64,000 nucleotides of DNA from Sipunculus nudus (taxonomy: Eukaryota; Annelida; Sipuncula; Golfingiida; Sipunculidae). A model generated the notes under the pieces. The model was not told where the DNA came from, searched no databases, and saw only the letters and a list, made by a program, of their open reading frames with translations. Location: the NCBI GenBank assembly GCA_026874595.1, contig CM049322.1, positions 4,265,900-4,329,899 on the forward strand, written 5' to 3'. The position numbers and the translations under genes were made by a program. Positions 32,006 through 44,700 of the stretch are shown here, piece after piece. Numbering within the stretch: the first letter of the stretch is position 1; every line of letters begins with the position of its first letter.

Positions 32006-33445
32006 TTACTCTTTAGAGAAGGGAAGAACAGATTTCAAAACGAGGCTTTGGGTTGCCCCGGTATCCCCTAAGATTTTAACACGGGCCTTTCTTGCATGGT
32101 TACCCTCTAACTGAACAAAGCCATCTGACACAAAGGGCTGAAAGCTCTCGTGGACAGGGCTTTGTGTTTCACCTTTAGTCTCTAGTTTACTGGGCATTGT
32201 TACCGGTTTCATGCTCTGCGTAACAGTTAATGCATTAGGTTTAGGCTTACTTTGACCGTATCTTTTTCTATAACACTCAGATTCTGTATGCCCCTTGAAC
32301 TCACAGAATGTACAATATTTGGGTCCAGTCCTAGGTTGTCCCTCTTTATGTTGAGCAGGAGAGTCAGATTGACTTTTATACTGGGGTTTACCATGATCGG
32401 ACCGTGGTTTACCTGAGCCGGAGTGACCCCGATAGTAGGGACTACCCTTTCTCCGACCAAGTTTAGGGCTTTTGCTACCCTCTCTTTTCTCACCATACCT
32501 CCTCCTGTGACTGGTATAACTGGGGCGGTGCGTCAAGGCAAATTCATCTGCCAGGACACCAGCCTCTTTTACATTTCTTACTTTATGTTCATCCAAAAAT
32601 ATTTTAATGTCACTACGGATATGCCTTTTGAACTCTTCTATCAAAATTAGTTGTTTGAGTTTTTCAAAATCCTGACCAATTTTCATAGACTGACACCATC
32701 TATTAAATGCACTTTCTTTGTCTCTAGCATATTCAACATGAGTTTGATTTTCTCTTTTTGTGGCATTCCTAAATTTTAAGCGATACGCTTCGGGGACTAA
32801 TTCATAGGCTCTCAGAATGACCTCTTTTACAGTGTCGTAATCCCTGCATTGTTCGTCTGTGAGCGCAGTGTAAACGTCCTGTGAGCGACCAACCAGAACG
32901 CTTTGTAACAACAGGGTCCACTGGCCTTTAGGCCAAGCCATTAAAGTGGCCACCCGTTCAAAATAACTGAAATAACGCTCCACTTCATTTTCATTGAAGG
33001 GAGGTACTTTTGTCGAATTTCTGAATAGGAATTCAGACGGCTCATGTGCTTTACGATTTCGAGGATTTTGTAACTCTAACTCTTTCAACTTAATTTGCGT
33101 TTCTCTTTCGATTTCACATCTACGAATTTCTGTTTCAACTTGAGCTTCATATTTCAATTTAAGTTCATACTTTCTCAATTCTAGTTCTATCGGGTCAATA
33201 GCTGTTGCCCCAAGAGGTTCCTTAATAGGTTTTTCCTCCAAATCAGATTCCTCTTTACTATCTACATCACCATAAAATGATTTTTTAAGTACATTTCTTA
33301 AACCCTCTACAGTGTATACCTCCATGATGTCAATATTTAAATGTAGAGCAACAATTTCAAGTTCATTTTTCTTTAACGTATACAATAAGCTCCTATTTTC
33401 TCTTAATTGTGGTATAATTTCATTTGGTTTAAATTCCGTACCCAT
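32006..33445 (-). CDS. gag: Retrotransposon gag polyprotein running into protease
   Basis: 479 codons from an ATG 141 bases inside the primer site. The N-terminal ~150 residues are charged and probably coiled (ELRKYELKLKYEAQ and similar). Residues ~150-310 resemble the SCAN-like capsid seen in many animal gypsy gag proteins (FERVATLMAWPKGQW and the following helices). A basic region with many Ser, Gly and Arg leads to one zinc knuckle, CTFCEFKGHTESEC, at about 378-391 (C-x2-C-x4-H-x4-C), which would bind RNA. Protease starts without a break: ILGDTGATQSLV holds the catalytic Asp at about 461. The frame ends at 32006 inside the protease because of a one-base frameshift. The rest of the protease is open in another frame just downstream. 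Confidence 0.85.
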   Translation of the reverse strand: MGTEFKPNEIIPQLRENRSLLYTLKKNELEIVALHLNIDIMEVYTVEGLRNVLKKSFYGDVDSKEESDLEEKPIKEPLGATAIDPIELELRKYELKLKYEAQVETEIRRCEIERETQIKLKELELQNPRNRKAHEPSEFLFRNSTKVPPFNENEVERYFSYFERVATLMAWPKGQWTLLLQSVLVGRSQDVYTALTDEQCRDYDTVKEVILRAYELVPEAYRLKFRNATKRENQTHVEYARDKESAFNRWCQSMKIGQDFEKLKQLILIEEFKRHIRSDIKIFLDEHKVRNVKEAGVLADEFALTHRPSYTSHRRRYGEKREGSKSPKLGRRKGSPYYRGHSGSGKPRSDHGKPQYKSQSDSPAQHKEGQPRTGPKYCTFCEFKGHTESECYRKRYGQSKPKPNALTVTQSMKPVTMPSKLETKGETQSPVHESFQPFVSDGFVQLEGNHARKARVKILGDTGATQSLVLKSVLPFSKE

Positions 33446-33585
33446 ATTTGCAAAGTATCAAGATAACGTGTCTGAGAAATATCCGAGTTCAATTGTAGTT
33501 AAATACTAGTTCAATAACTAGTAGAAGTTATAGAGACCACTGTGAAATTTTACATCCAAATGTAGCCGTTATTACGAAATACAGT

Positions 33586-33603
33586 GTCTCGTCGCGGTCG
33601 CCA
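33586..33603 (-). other. Primer binding site (tRNA-Arg-like)
   Basis: Three bases inside the 5' LTR the element strand reads TGGCGACCGCGACGAGAC. TGG is the complement of the tRNA CCA end. From memory, the 3' end of an animal tRNA-Arg gives a close but imperfect match over 18 bases. The assignment to Arg is tentative, but the position and TGG start are typical. Confidence 0.65.
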
Positions 33604-33606
33604 TTA

Positions 33607-34337
33607 TGTTACGGTCCCTTTTCACACCAAACAACTCAGGCCGAACCGTAACACATATGCTCAGACACGTTCCCTTCAAATGAATACGTAACCAAAATAT
33701 GGGTGCAAAAACAGTGCTATATTCATATACTACAATATTTACATTCGTACACAAATAATATAATAGTCAATACATAACGTAATTTATAACAAAATCTCTG
33801 AAGAAAAACTGAGTCTCTATATAACGAACGGCAACGAAATACTTAACTGAATCCGGTATACGAGAAACTGAAGTCCATCATCAACACATAGTTCGGGCAC
33901 ACACAAAACTGAAGTCCTGTATTAATCAATGTGGCACCAGAAAACAAAGTCTCTCCTCTTCCTACATAATAAAGTTCATAGCGCGGTTCATGGCATTCCG
34001 TGGGCTTGGGGACCAAGAGCCCACGGTCACGGTCCCCGGGGAAAACAGTAACGTGGCGTAGCAAAATCAACAGTCCCGCCTCGTACTGCAGGCGAGTTCG
34101 TTTTATAGGCTTTCAACAATGGGTGGAAACCGCAGAAGTTTGTGGTTTTGCTTGAGAGAAACGATAGCGCCGTCAGAACTGCAAAACCAGTACTGAATGG
34201 TTCCAGAATAGTTTTTATGTTTCTCAAAGCGCGTCAGTAGTCACTGATAGCGGGGTGGATCCAGAAGCGTGGAAACGGGGGCGGCCACACCACTTCGTGG
34301 CGCCATCCTCCGATGTCCGGGTGACGTCCATGCAACA
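33607..34337 (-). repeat. 5' LTR of the retrotransposon
   Basis: 731 bases. On the element strand it begins TGTTGCATGG and ends CCGTAACA. It differs from the other LTR by about four substitutions and a 4-base insertion (GTGG near 34000). Short open frames inside it occur identically in the other LTR and are not genes. No TATA box was assigned. Confidence 0.93.
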
Positions 34338-35563
34338 GTATAGTGTTAGCTTTTGTTCACATTATAGCATCAAATGTCTGCACTTTGTAACAATATATAA
34401 TCAGGATAGGTAAACATGACAGGATATTTAAGCCTGACAAAATTGCTTTGATAAATTAGACATAGACCCTGAATAGAATTTGTACCGCATCACAAGAGAA
34501 GAGTAGCTCTCCAACTGTCAATTATTTTTTTTTATCTGAGGAGATTTTTTTTTTCATGAAATGAGACGCTTTCAACTGATCCGATCAAATTATATCGGAC
34601 CAGGCAGGCCTGAATAATGCTCTGTTTTGAATATTCATCACTGTTTGAGAAATGCAGAAGATTAATCATACACTGAGGTGTATGTAATGTAGTATATTAT
34701 AGAGTCGGATATATGTTGTCAAAGGCCAAACCGCCGGACTCTAGGTGCAGGCATATCAAGATAGGCATTATAAATTCAAATAGGCATTTTCTACCATCAA
34801 GACTCGATTAATGCTGGTCTACCTTGGACTGCAAATATAGTAGCTTATATTACGATCCGACAAGCAAGGTGTTTTACATGATCGGTCTTATAATGCCAGG
34901 TTAATATAGGTGACAATCAAGTAAAATTACTTTACATCGCCATGTGCCATGAATTTTGGAACAGAAATCATTGTCTTATCATATTCACCAGGTATACAAA
35001 CATTTATCATGATGATTATATATCTTGGTTAATTGGGACTTCTGACCTTGGATAATCATGGAATGAAAGGTGTCATGATATCGTCATATCGTCATGTTCC
35101 AACCCAATTAATAAACATGTTAAGAAAAATACCTGGTAATTTTTCTTTCATGGACAAATGATATATCAGATTTGCATAATAAGTGAAAGAAGTGTTATTG
35201 TAAATAAGGATAAACGTCTAGGCATGTTTATTAAAGTGGTTCTGAACTGGTCCGTGTACACTGCATAAACTAAATGAAAGCCATACTGATGGCAAAACTG
35301 TTTGCACCCTCATATGGGGTTGTCGCTCAGAAACAGTGACCAGAAGGCTGTATACTCTATGTTAATGTAAACTGTTTTTGTATCCTAATAATTTTATCTA
35401 ATACATTTATCTATATATCTTGGCATACTCTCCATAAAACATATACTATAGCCTGGTTAAGTGAGTAATCTACAGATAGCTATAATTCATGTGAAAGAAA
35501 CCCCCAAATAGAAATATCCATTTTAATTGATGAAATTTAGATACAAATGATTGATGCACCGTG
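34338..35563. other. No gene seen
   Basis: AT-rich single-copy-looking sequence between the retrotransposon and the satellite. A small direct repeat of ATATCGTCATATCGTCAT occurs near 35078. No exon, RNA gene or element end was recognised. Confidence 0.5.
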
Positions 35564-38500
35564 TACATCATGATTCTACGTCGTGGTATTAAGCATATAA
35601 AGTACAAATAGTCTTTTATACATTATGATTCTACGTCGTGGTATTAAGCATATAAAGTACACATAGTCTTTTATACATTATGATTCTACGTCGTGGTATT
35701 AGGCATATAAAGTACACATAGTCTTTTATACATTATGATTCTACATCGTGGTATTAAGCAAATAAAGTACACATAGTCTTTTATACATCATGATTCTACA
35801 TCGTGGTATTAAGCATATAAAGTACATATAGACTTTTATACATTATGATTCTACGTCGTGGTATTAAGCATATAAAGTACACATAGTCTTTTATACATTA
35901 TGATTCTACGTCGTGGTATTAAGCATATAAAGTACATATAGTCTTTCATACATTATGATTCTACGTCGTGGTTTTAAGCATATAAAGTACATATAGTCTT
36001 TTATACATTATGATTCTACGTCGTGGTATTAAGCATATAAAGTACATATAGACTTTTATACATTATAATTCTACGTCGTGCTATTAAGCATAAAAAGTAC
36101 ACATAGTCTTTTATACATTATGATTCGACGTCGCGGTATTAAGCATATAAAGTACACAAAGTCTTTTATATATTATGATTCTACGTCGTGGTATTAAGCA
36201 TATAAAGTACACATAGTCTTTTATACATTATGATTCTACGTCGTGGTATTAAGCATATAAAGTACACATAGACTTTTATATATCATGATTCTACATGGTG
36301 GTATTAAGCATATAAAGTACAGATAGACTTTTATACATTATGATTCTACGTCGTGGTATTAAGCATATAAAGTACACATAGTCTTTTATACATTATGATT
36401 CTACGTCGTGGTATTAAGCATATAAAGTACACATAGTCTTTTATACATTATGATTCTACGTCGTAGTATTAAGCATATAAAGTACATATAGTCTTTTATA
36501 CATTATGATTCTACGTCGTGGTATTAAGCATATAAAGTAAATATAATCTTTTATACATTATGATTCTACGTCGTGGTATTAAGCATATAAAGTACACATG
36601 GTCTTTTATACATTATGATTCTACGTCCTGGTATTAAGCATATAAAGTACACATAGTCTTTTATACATCATGATTCTACATGGTGGTATTAAGCATATAA
36701 AGTACATATAGACTTTTATACATTATGATTCTTCGTCGTGGTATTAAGCATATAAAGTACACATAGTCTTTTATACATTATGATTCTACGTCGTGGTATT
36801 AAGCATATAAAGTACATATAGACTTTTATACATTATGATTCTTCGTCGTGGTATTAAGCATATGAAGTACACATAGTCTTTTATACATTATGATTCTACG
36901 TCATGGCATTAAGCATATAAAGTACACATAGTCTTTTATACATTACGATTCTACGTCGTGGTATTAAGCATATAAAGTACACATAGTCTTTTATACATTA
37001 TGATTCTACGTCGTGGTATTAAGCATATAAAGTACATATAGACTTTTATACATTATGATTCTACGTCGTGGTATTAAGCATATAAAGTACACATAGTCTT
37101 TTATACATTATGATTCTACGTCTTGGTATTAAGCATAAAAAGTACATATAGACTTTTATACATTATGATTCTACGTCGTGGTATTAAGCATATGAAGTAC
37201 ACATAGTCTTTTATACATTATGATTCTACGTCGTGGTATTACGCATATAAAGTACACATAGTCTTTTATACATTATGATTCTACGTCGCGGTATTAAGCA
37301 TATAAAGTACACATAGTCTTTTATATATTATGATTCTACGTCGTGGTATTAAGCATATAAAGTACACATAGTCTTTTATACATTATGATTCTACGTCGCG
37401 GTATTAAGCATATAAAGTACACATAGTCTTTTATATATTATGATTCTACGTCGTTGTATTAAGCATATAAAGTACACATAGTCTTTTATACATTATGATT
37501 CTACGTCGTGGTATTAAGCATATAAAGTAAATATAGTCTTTTATACATTATGATTCTACGTCGTGGTATTAAGCATATAAAGTACATATAGACTTTTATA
37601 CATTATGATTCTACGTCGTAGTATTAAGCATATGAAGTACACATAGTCTTTTATACATTATGATTCTACGTGGTGGTATTAAGCATATAAAGTACACATA
37701 GTCTTTTATACATTATGATTCTACGCCGTTGTTTTAAGCATATAAAGTACACATAGTCTTTTATACATTATGATTCTACGTCGCGGTATTAAGCATATAA
37801 AGTACACATAGTCTTTTATACATTATGATTCTACGTCGTGGTATTAAGCATATAAAGTACACATAGTCTTTTATACATTATGATTCTACGTCGTGGTATT
37901 AAGCATATAAAGTAAATATAATCTTTTATACATTATGATTCTACGTCGTGGTATTAAGCATATAAAGTACACATGGTCTTTTATACATTATGATTCTACG
38001 TCCTGGTATTAAGCATATAAAGTACACATAGTCTTTTATACATCATGATTCTACATGGTGGTATTAAGCATATAAAGTACATATAGACTTTAATACATTA
38101 TGATTCTTCATCGTGGTATTAAGCATATAAAGTACACATAGTCTTTTATACATTATGATTCTACGTCGTGGTATTAAGCATATAAAGTACATAAAGACTT
38201 TTATACATTATGATTCTACATCGTGGTATTAAGCATATGAAGTACACATAGTCTTTTATACATTATGATTCTACGTCATGGCATTAAGCATATAAAGTAC
38301 ACATAGTCTTTTATACATTATGATTCTACGTCGTGGTATTAAGCATATAAAGTACACATAGTCTTTTATACATTATGATTCTACGTCGTGGTATTAAGCA
38401 TATAAAGTACATATAGACTTTTATACATTATGATTCTACGTCGTGGTATTAAGCATATAAAGTACACATAGTCTTTTATACATTATGATTCTAGGTCATG

Positions 38501-41500
38501 GTATTAAGCATAAAAATACACATAGTCTTTTATACATTATGATTCTACGTCGTGGTATTACGCATATAAAGTACACATAGTTTTTTATACATTATGATTC
38601 TACGCCGTTGTATTAAGCATATAAAGTACACATAGTCTTTTATACATTATGATTCTACTTCGCGGTATTAAGCATATAAAGTACACATAGTCTTTTAAAT
38701 ATTATGATTCTACGTCGTGGTATTAAGCATATAAAGTACACATAGTCTTTTATACATTATGATTCTACGTCGCGGTATTAAGCATATAAAGTACACATAG
38801 TCTTTTATATATTATGATTCTACGTCGTGGTATTAAGCATATAAAGTACACATAGTCTTTTATACATTATGATTCTACGTCGTGGTATTAAGCATATAAA
38901 GTACATATAGACTTTTATACATTATGATTCTACGTCGTGGTATTAAGCATATGAAGTACACATAGTCTTTTATACATTATGATTCTACGTCATGGTATTA
39001 AGCATATAAAGTACACATAGTCTTTTATACATTATGATTCTACGTCGTGCTATTTAGCATATAAAGTACACATAGTCTTTTATACATTATGTTTCTACGT
39101 CGTGGTATTAAGCATATAAAGTACATATAAACTTTTATATATAATGATTCTACGTCGTGGTATTAAGCATATAAAGTACACATAGTCTTTTATACATTAT
39201 GATTCTTCGTCGTGGTATTAAGCATATAAAGTACACATAGTCTTTTATACATAATGATTCTACGTCGTGGTATTAAGCATATAAAGTACACATAGTCTTT
39301 TATACATTATGATTCTACGTCGTGGTATTAAGCATATAAAGTACACATAGTCTTTTATATATCATGATTCTACGTCGCGGTATTAAGCATATAAAGTACA
39401 CATAGTCTTTTATATATTATGATTCTACGTCGTGGTATTAAGCATATAAAGTACACATAGTCTTTTATACATTATGATTCTACGTCGTGGTATTAAGCAT
39501 ATAAAGTAAATATAGTCTTTTATACATTATGATTCTACGTCGTGGTATTAAGCATATAAAGTACAAATGGTCTTTTATACATTATGATTCTACGTCCTGG
39601 TATTAAGCATATAAAGTACACATAGTCTTTTATACATTATGATTCTACATGGTGGTATTAAGCATATAAAGTACATATAGACTTTTATACATTATGATTC
39701 TTCGTCGTGGTATTAAGCATATAAAGTACACATAGTCTTTTATACATTATGATTCTACGTCGTGGTATTAAGCATATAAAGTACATATAGACTTTTATAC
39801 ATTATGATTCTACGTCGTGGTATTAAGCATATAAAGTACACATAGTCTTTTATACATTATGATTCTACGTCATGGTATTAAGCATATAAAGTACACATAG
39901 TCTTTTATACATTATGATTCTACGTCGTGGTATAAAGCATATAAAGTACACATAGTCTTTATACATTATGTTTCTACGTCGTGGTATTAAGCATATAAAG
40001 TACATATAAACTTTTATATATTATAATTCTACGTCGTGGTATTAAGCATATAAAGTACACATAGTCTTTTATACATTATGATTCCACGTCGTGGTATTAA
40101 GCATATAAAGTACACATAGTCTTTTATATATTATGTTTCTACGTCGTGGTATTAAGCATATAAAGTACATATAGACTTTTATACATTATGATTCTACGTC
40201 GTGGTATTAAGCATATAAAGTACACATAGTCTTTTATACATTATGATTCCACGTCGTGGTATTAAGCATATAAAGTACACATAGTCTTTTATACATTATG
40301 TTTCTACGTCGTGGTATTAAGCATATAAAGTACATATAAACTTTTATATATTATGATTCTACGTCGTGGTATTAAGCATATAAAGTACACATAGTCTTTT
40401 ATACATTATGATTCTACGTCTTGGTATTAAGCATATAAAGTACACATAGTCTTTTATGCATAATGATTCTACGTCGTGGTATTAGGATATAAAGTACACA
40501 TAGTCTTTTATACATTATGATTCTACGTCGTGGTATTAAGCATATAAAGTACACATAGTCTTTTATATATCATGATTCTACATCGTGGTATTAAGCATAT
40601 AAAGTACATATAGACTTTTATACATTATGATTCTACGTCGTGGTATTAAGCATATAAAGTACACATAGTCTTTTATACATTATGATTCTACGTCGTGGTA
40701 TTAAGCATATAAAATACATATAGACTTTTATACATTATGATTCTACGCTGTGGTATTAAGCATATGAAGTACACATAGTCTTTTATACATTATGATTCTA
40801 CGTCGTGGTATTACGCATATAAAGTACACATAGTCTTTTATACATTATGATTCTACGCCGTTGTATTAAGCATATAAAGTACACATAGTCTTTTATACAT
40901 TATGATCCTACGTCGCGGTATTAAACATATAAAGTACACATAGTCTTTTATATATTATGATTCTACGTCGTGGTATTAAGCATATAAAGTACACATAGTC
41001 TTTTATACATTATGATTCTACGTCGTGGTATTAAGCATATAAAGTAAATATAGTCTTTTATACATTATGATTCTACGTCGCGGTATTAAGCATATAAAGT
41101 ACACATAGTCTTTTATACATTATGATTCTACGTCCTGGTATTAAGCATATAAAGTACACATAATCTTTTATACATCATGATTCTACATCGTGGTATTAAG
41201 CATATAAAGTACATATAGACTTTTATACATTATGATTCTTCGTCGTGGTATTAAGCATGTAAAGTACACATAGTCTTTTATACATTATGATTCTACGTCG
41301 TGGTATTAAGCATATAAAGTACATATAGACTTTTATACATTATGATTCTACGTCGTGGTATTAAGCATATGAAGTACACATAGTCTTTTTTACATTATGA
41401 TTCTACGTCGTGGTATTAAGCATATAAAGTACACATAGTTTTTTTATACATTATGATTCTACGTCATGGTATTAAGCATATAAAGTACACATAATCTTTT

Positions 41501-41780
41501 ATACATTATGATTCTACGTCGTGGTATTAAGCATATAAAGTACACATAGTCTTTTATACATTATGATTCTACGTCGTGGTATTAAGCATATAAAGTACAA
41601 ATAGTCTTTTATACATTATGATTCTACGTCGTGGTATTAAGCATATAAGGTACACATAGTCTTTTATACATTATGATTCTACGTCGTGGTATTAAGCATA
41701 TAAAGTACACATAGACTTTTATACGTTAGGATTCTACGTCGTGGTATTAAGCATATAAAGTACACATTGTCTTTTATACA
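35564..41780. repeat. Left satellite domain with a 25-monomer higher-order period
   Basis: Rare variant monomers recur at exactly 1375 bases (25 x 55). The ACACATGGTC variant at about 36600 returns at 37975 with the same neighbours: an AGTAAATATAATC monomer before it and a CGTCCTGG monomer after it. Related blocks with more change appear near 39560 and 41130. The TTAGGCAT and 42-base variants that mark the right domain are essentially absent here. Confidence 0.7.
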
Positions 41781-44700
41781 TTATGATTCTACGCATATAA
41801 AGTACAAATAGTCTTTTATACATTATGATTCTACGTCGTGGTATTAAGCATATAAAGTACACAGTCTTTTATACATTATGATTCTACGTCGTGGTATTAA
41901 GCATATAAAGTACACATAGTCTTTTATACATTTTGATTCTACGTCGTGGTATTAAGCATATAAAGTACACATAGTCTTTTATATATTATGATTCCACGTC
42001 GTGGTATTAAGATATAAAGTACACATAGACTTTCATACATTATGATTCTACGTCGTGGTATTAAGCATATAAAGTACACATAGTCTTTTATACATTATGA
42101 TTCTACGTCATGGTATCAAGCATATAAAGTACATATAGACTTTTATACATTATGATTCTACGTCGTGGTATTAAGCATATAAAGTACACATAGTCTTTTA
42201 TACATTATGATTCTACGTCGTGGTATTAAGCATATAAAGTACACATAGTCTTTTATATATTATGATTCCACGTCGTGGTATTAAGATATAAAGTACACAT
42301 AGTCTTTTATACATTATGATTCTACGTCGTGGTATAAAGCATATAAAGTACACATAGACTTTTATACGTTAGGATTCTACGTCGTGGTATTAAGCATATA
42401 AAGTACACATTGTCTTTTATACATTATGATTCTACGCATATAAAGTACAAATAGTCTTTTATACATTATGATTCTACGTCGCGGTATTAAGCATATAAAG
42501 TACACATAGTCTTTTATACATTATGATTCTACGTCGTGGTATTAAGCATATAAAGTACACATAGTCTTTTATACATTTTGATTCTACGTCGTGGTATTAA
42601 GCATATAAAGTACACATAGTCTTTTATATATTATGATTCCACGTCGTGGTATTAAGATATAAAGTACACATAGACTTTCATACATTATGATTCTACGTCG
42701 TGGTATTAAGCATATAAAGTACACATAGTCTTTTATACATTATGATTCTACGTCATGGTATTAAGCATATAAAGTACATATAGACTTTTATACATTATGA
42801 TTCTACGTCGTGGTATTAAGCATATAAAGTACACATAGTCTTTTATACATTATGATTCTACGTCGTGGTATTAGGCATATAAAGTACTCATAGTCTTTTA
42901 TACATTATGATTCTACGTCGTGGTATTAAGCATATAAAGTACAAATAGTCTTTTATACATTATGATTCTACGTCGTGGTATTAAGCATATAAAGTAAAAA
43001 TAGTCTTTTATACATTATGATTCTACGTCGTGGTATTAGGCATATAAAGTACACATAGTCTTTTATACATTATGATTCTACGTCGTGGTATTAGGCATAT
43101 AAAGTACACATAGTCTTTTATACATTATGATTCTACGTCGTGGTATTAAGCATATAAAGTACACATAGTCTTTTATACATTATGATTCCACGTCGTGGTA
43201 TTAGGCATATAAAGTACACATAGTCTTTTATACATTATGATTCTACGTCGTGGTATTAGGCATATAAAGTACACATAGTCTTTTATACATTATGATTCCA
43301 CGTCGTGGTATTAAGCATATAAAGTACACATAGTTTTTTATACATTATGATTCTACGTCGTTGTATTAGGCATATAAAGTACACATAGTCTTTTATACAT
43401 TATGATTCTACGTCGTGGTATTAGGCATATAAAGTACACATAGTTTTTTTATACATTATGATTCTACGTCATGGTATAAAGCATATAAAGTACACATAGT
43501 CTTTTATACATTATGATTCTACGTCGTGGTATTAGGCATATAAAGTACACATAGTTTTTTTATACATTATGATTCTACGTCATGGTATTAAGCATATAAA
43601 GTACACATAGTCTTTTATACATTTTGATTCTACGTCGTGGTATTAGGCATATAAAGTACACATAGTTTTTTATACATTATGATTCTACGTCGTGGTATTA
43701 GGCATATAAAGTACACATAGTCTTTTATACATTTTGATTCTACGTCGTGGTATTAGGCATATAAAGTACACATAGTCTTTTATACATTATGATTCTTCGT
43801 CGTGGTATTAAGCATATAAAGTACACATAGTCTTTTATACATTATGATTCTACGTCGTGGTATTAAGCATATAAAGTACACATAGTCTTTTATACATTAT
43901 GATTCTACGTCGTGGAATTAATCATATAAAGTACACATAGTTTTTTTATACATTATGATTCTACGTCGTGGTATTAAGCATATAAAGTACACATAGTCTT
44001 TTATACATTATGATTCTACGTCGTGGTATTAGGCATATAAAGTACTCATAGTCTTTTATACATTATGATTCTACGTCGTGGTATTAAGCATATAAAGTAC
44101 AAATAGTCTTTTATACATTATGATTCTACGTCGTGGTATTAAGCATATAAAGTACAAATAGTCTTTTATACATTATGATTCTACGTCGTGGTATTAGGCA
44201 TATAAAGTACACATAGTCTTTTATACATTATGATTCTACGTCGTGGTATTAGGCATATAAAGTACACATAGTCTTTTATACATTATGATTCTACGTCGTG
44301 GTATTAAGCATATAAAGTACACATAGTCTTTTATACATTATGATTCCACGTCGTGGTATTAGGCATATAAAGTACACATAGTCTTTTATACATTATGATT
44401 CTACGTCGTGGTATTAGGCATATAAAGTACACATAGTCTTTTATACATTATGATTCCACGTCGTGGTATTAAGCATATAAAGTACACATAGTTTTTTATA
44501 CATTATGATTCTACGTCGTTGTATTAGGCATATAAAGTACACATAGTCTTTTATACATTATGATTCTACGTCGTGGTATTAGGCATATAAAGTACACATA
44601 GTTTTTTTATACATTATGATTCTACGTCATGGTATAAAGCATATAAAGTACACATAGTCTTTTATACATTATGATTCTACGTCGTGGTATTAGGCATATA

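Larger units (their letters stand above)
27997..34337 (-). mobile_element. Gmr1-like Ty3/gypsy LTR retrotransposon, defective
   Basis: A full-length 6341-base element has TG...CA LTRs, a tRNA-type primer binding site, a purine tract and a probable GTAT target duplication (27993-27996 and 34338-34341). On the minus strand the domains run gag with a CCHC knuckle, aspartic protease (DTGA), integrase (zinc-binding, DD35E, GPY module), reverse transcriptase (YIDD) and RNase H. Integrase ahead of RT is unlike most Ty3/gypsy elements and is known from the Gmr1 group. There is no envelope gene or chromodomain. Damage: frameshifts near 32010 and 31360, in-frame TAA at 31921, 30588 and 29612, and a deletion within RT near 29800. 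The LTRs differ by about four substitutions and one 4-base indel, so the insertion is recent. Confidence 0.93.
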
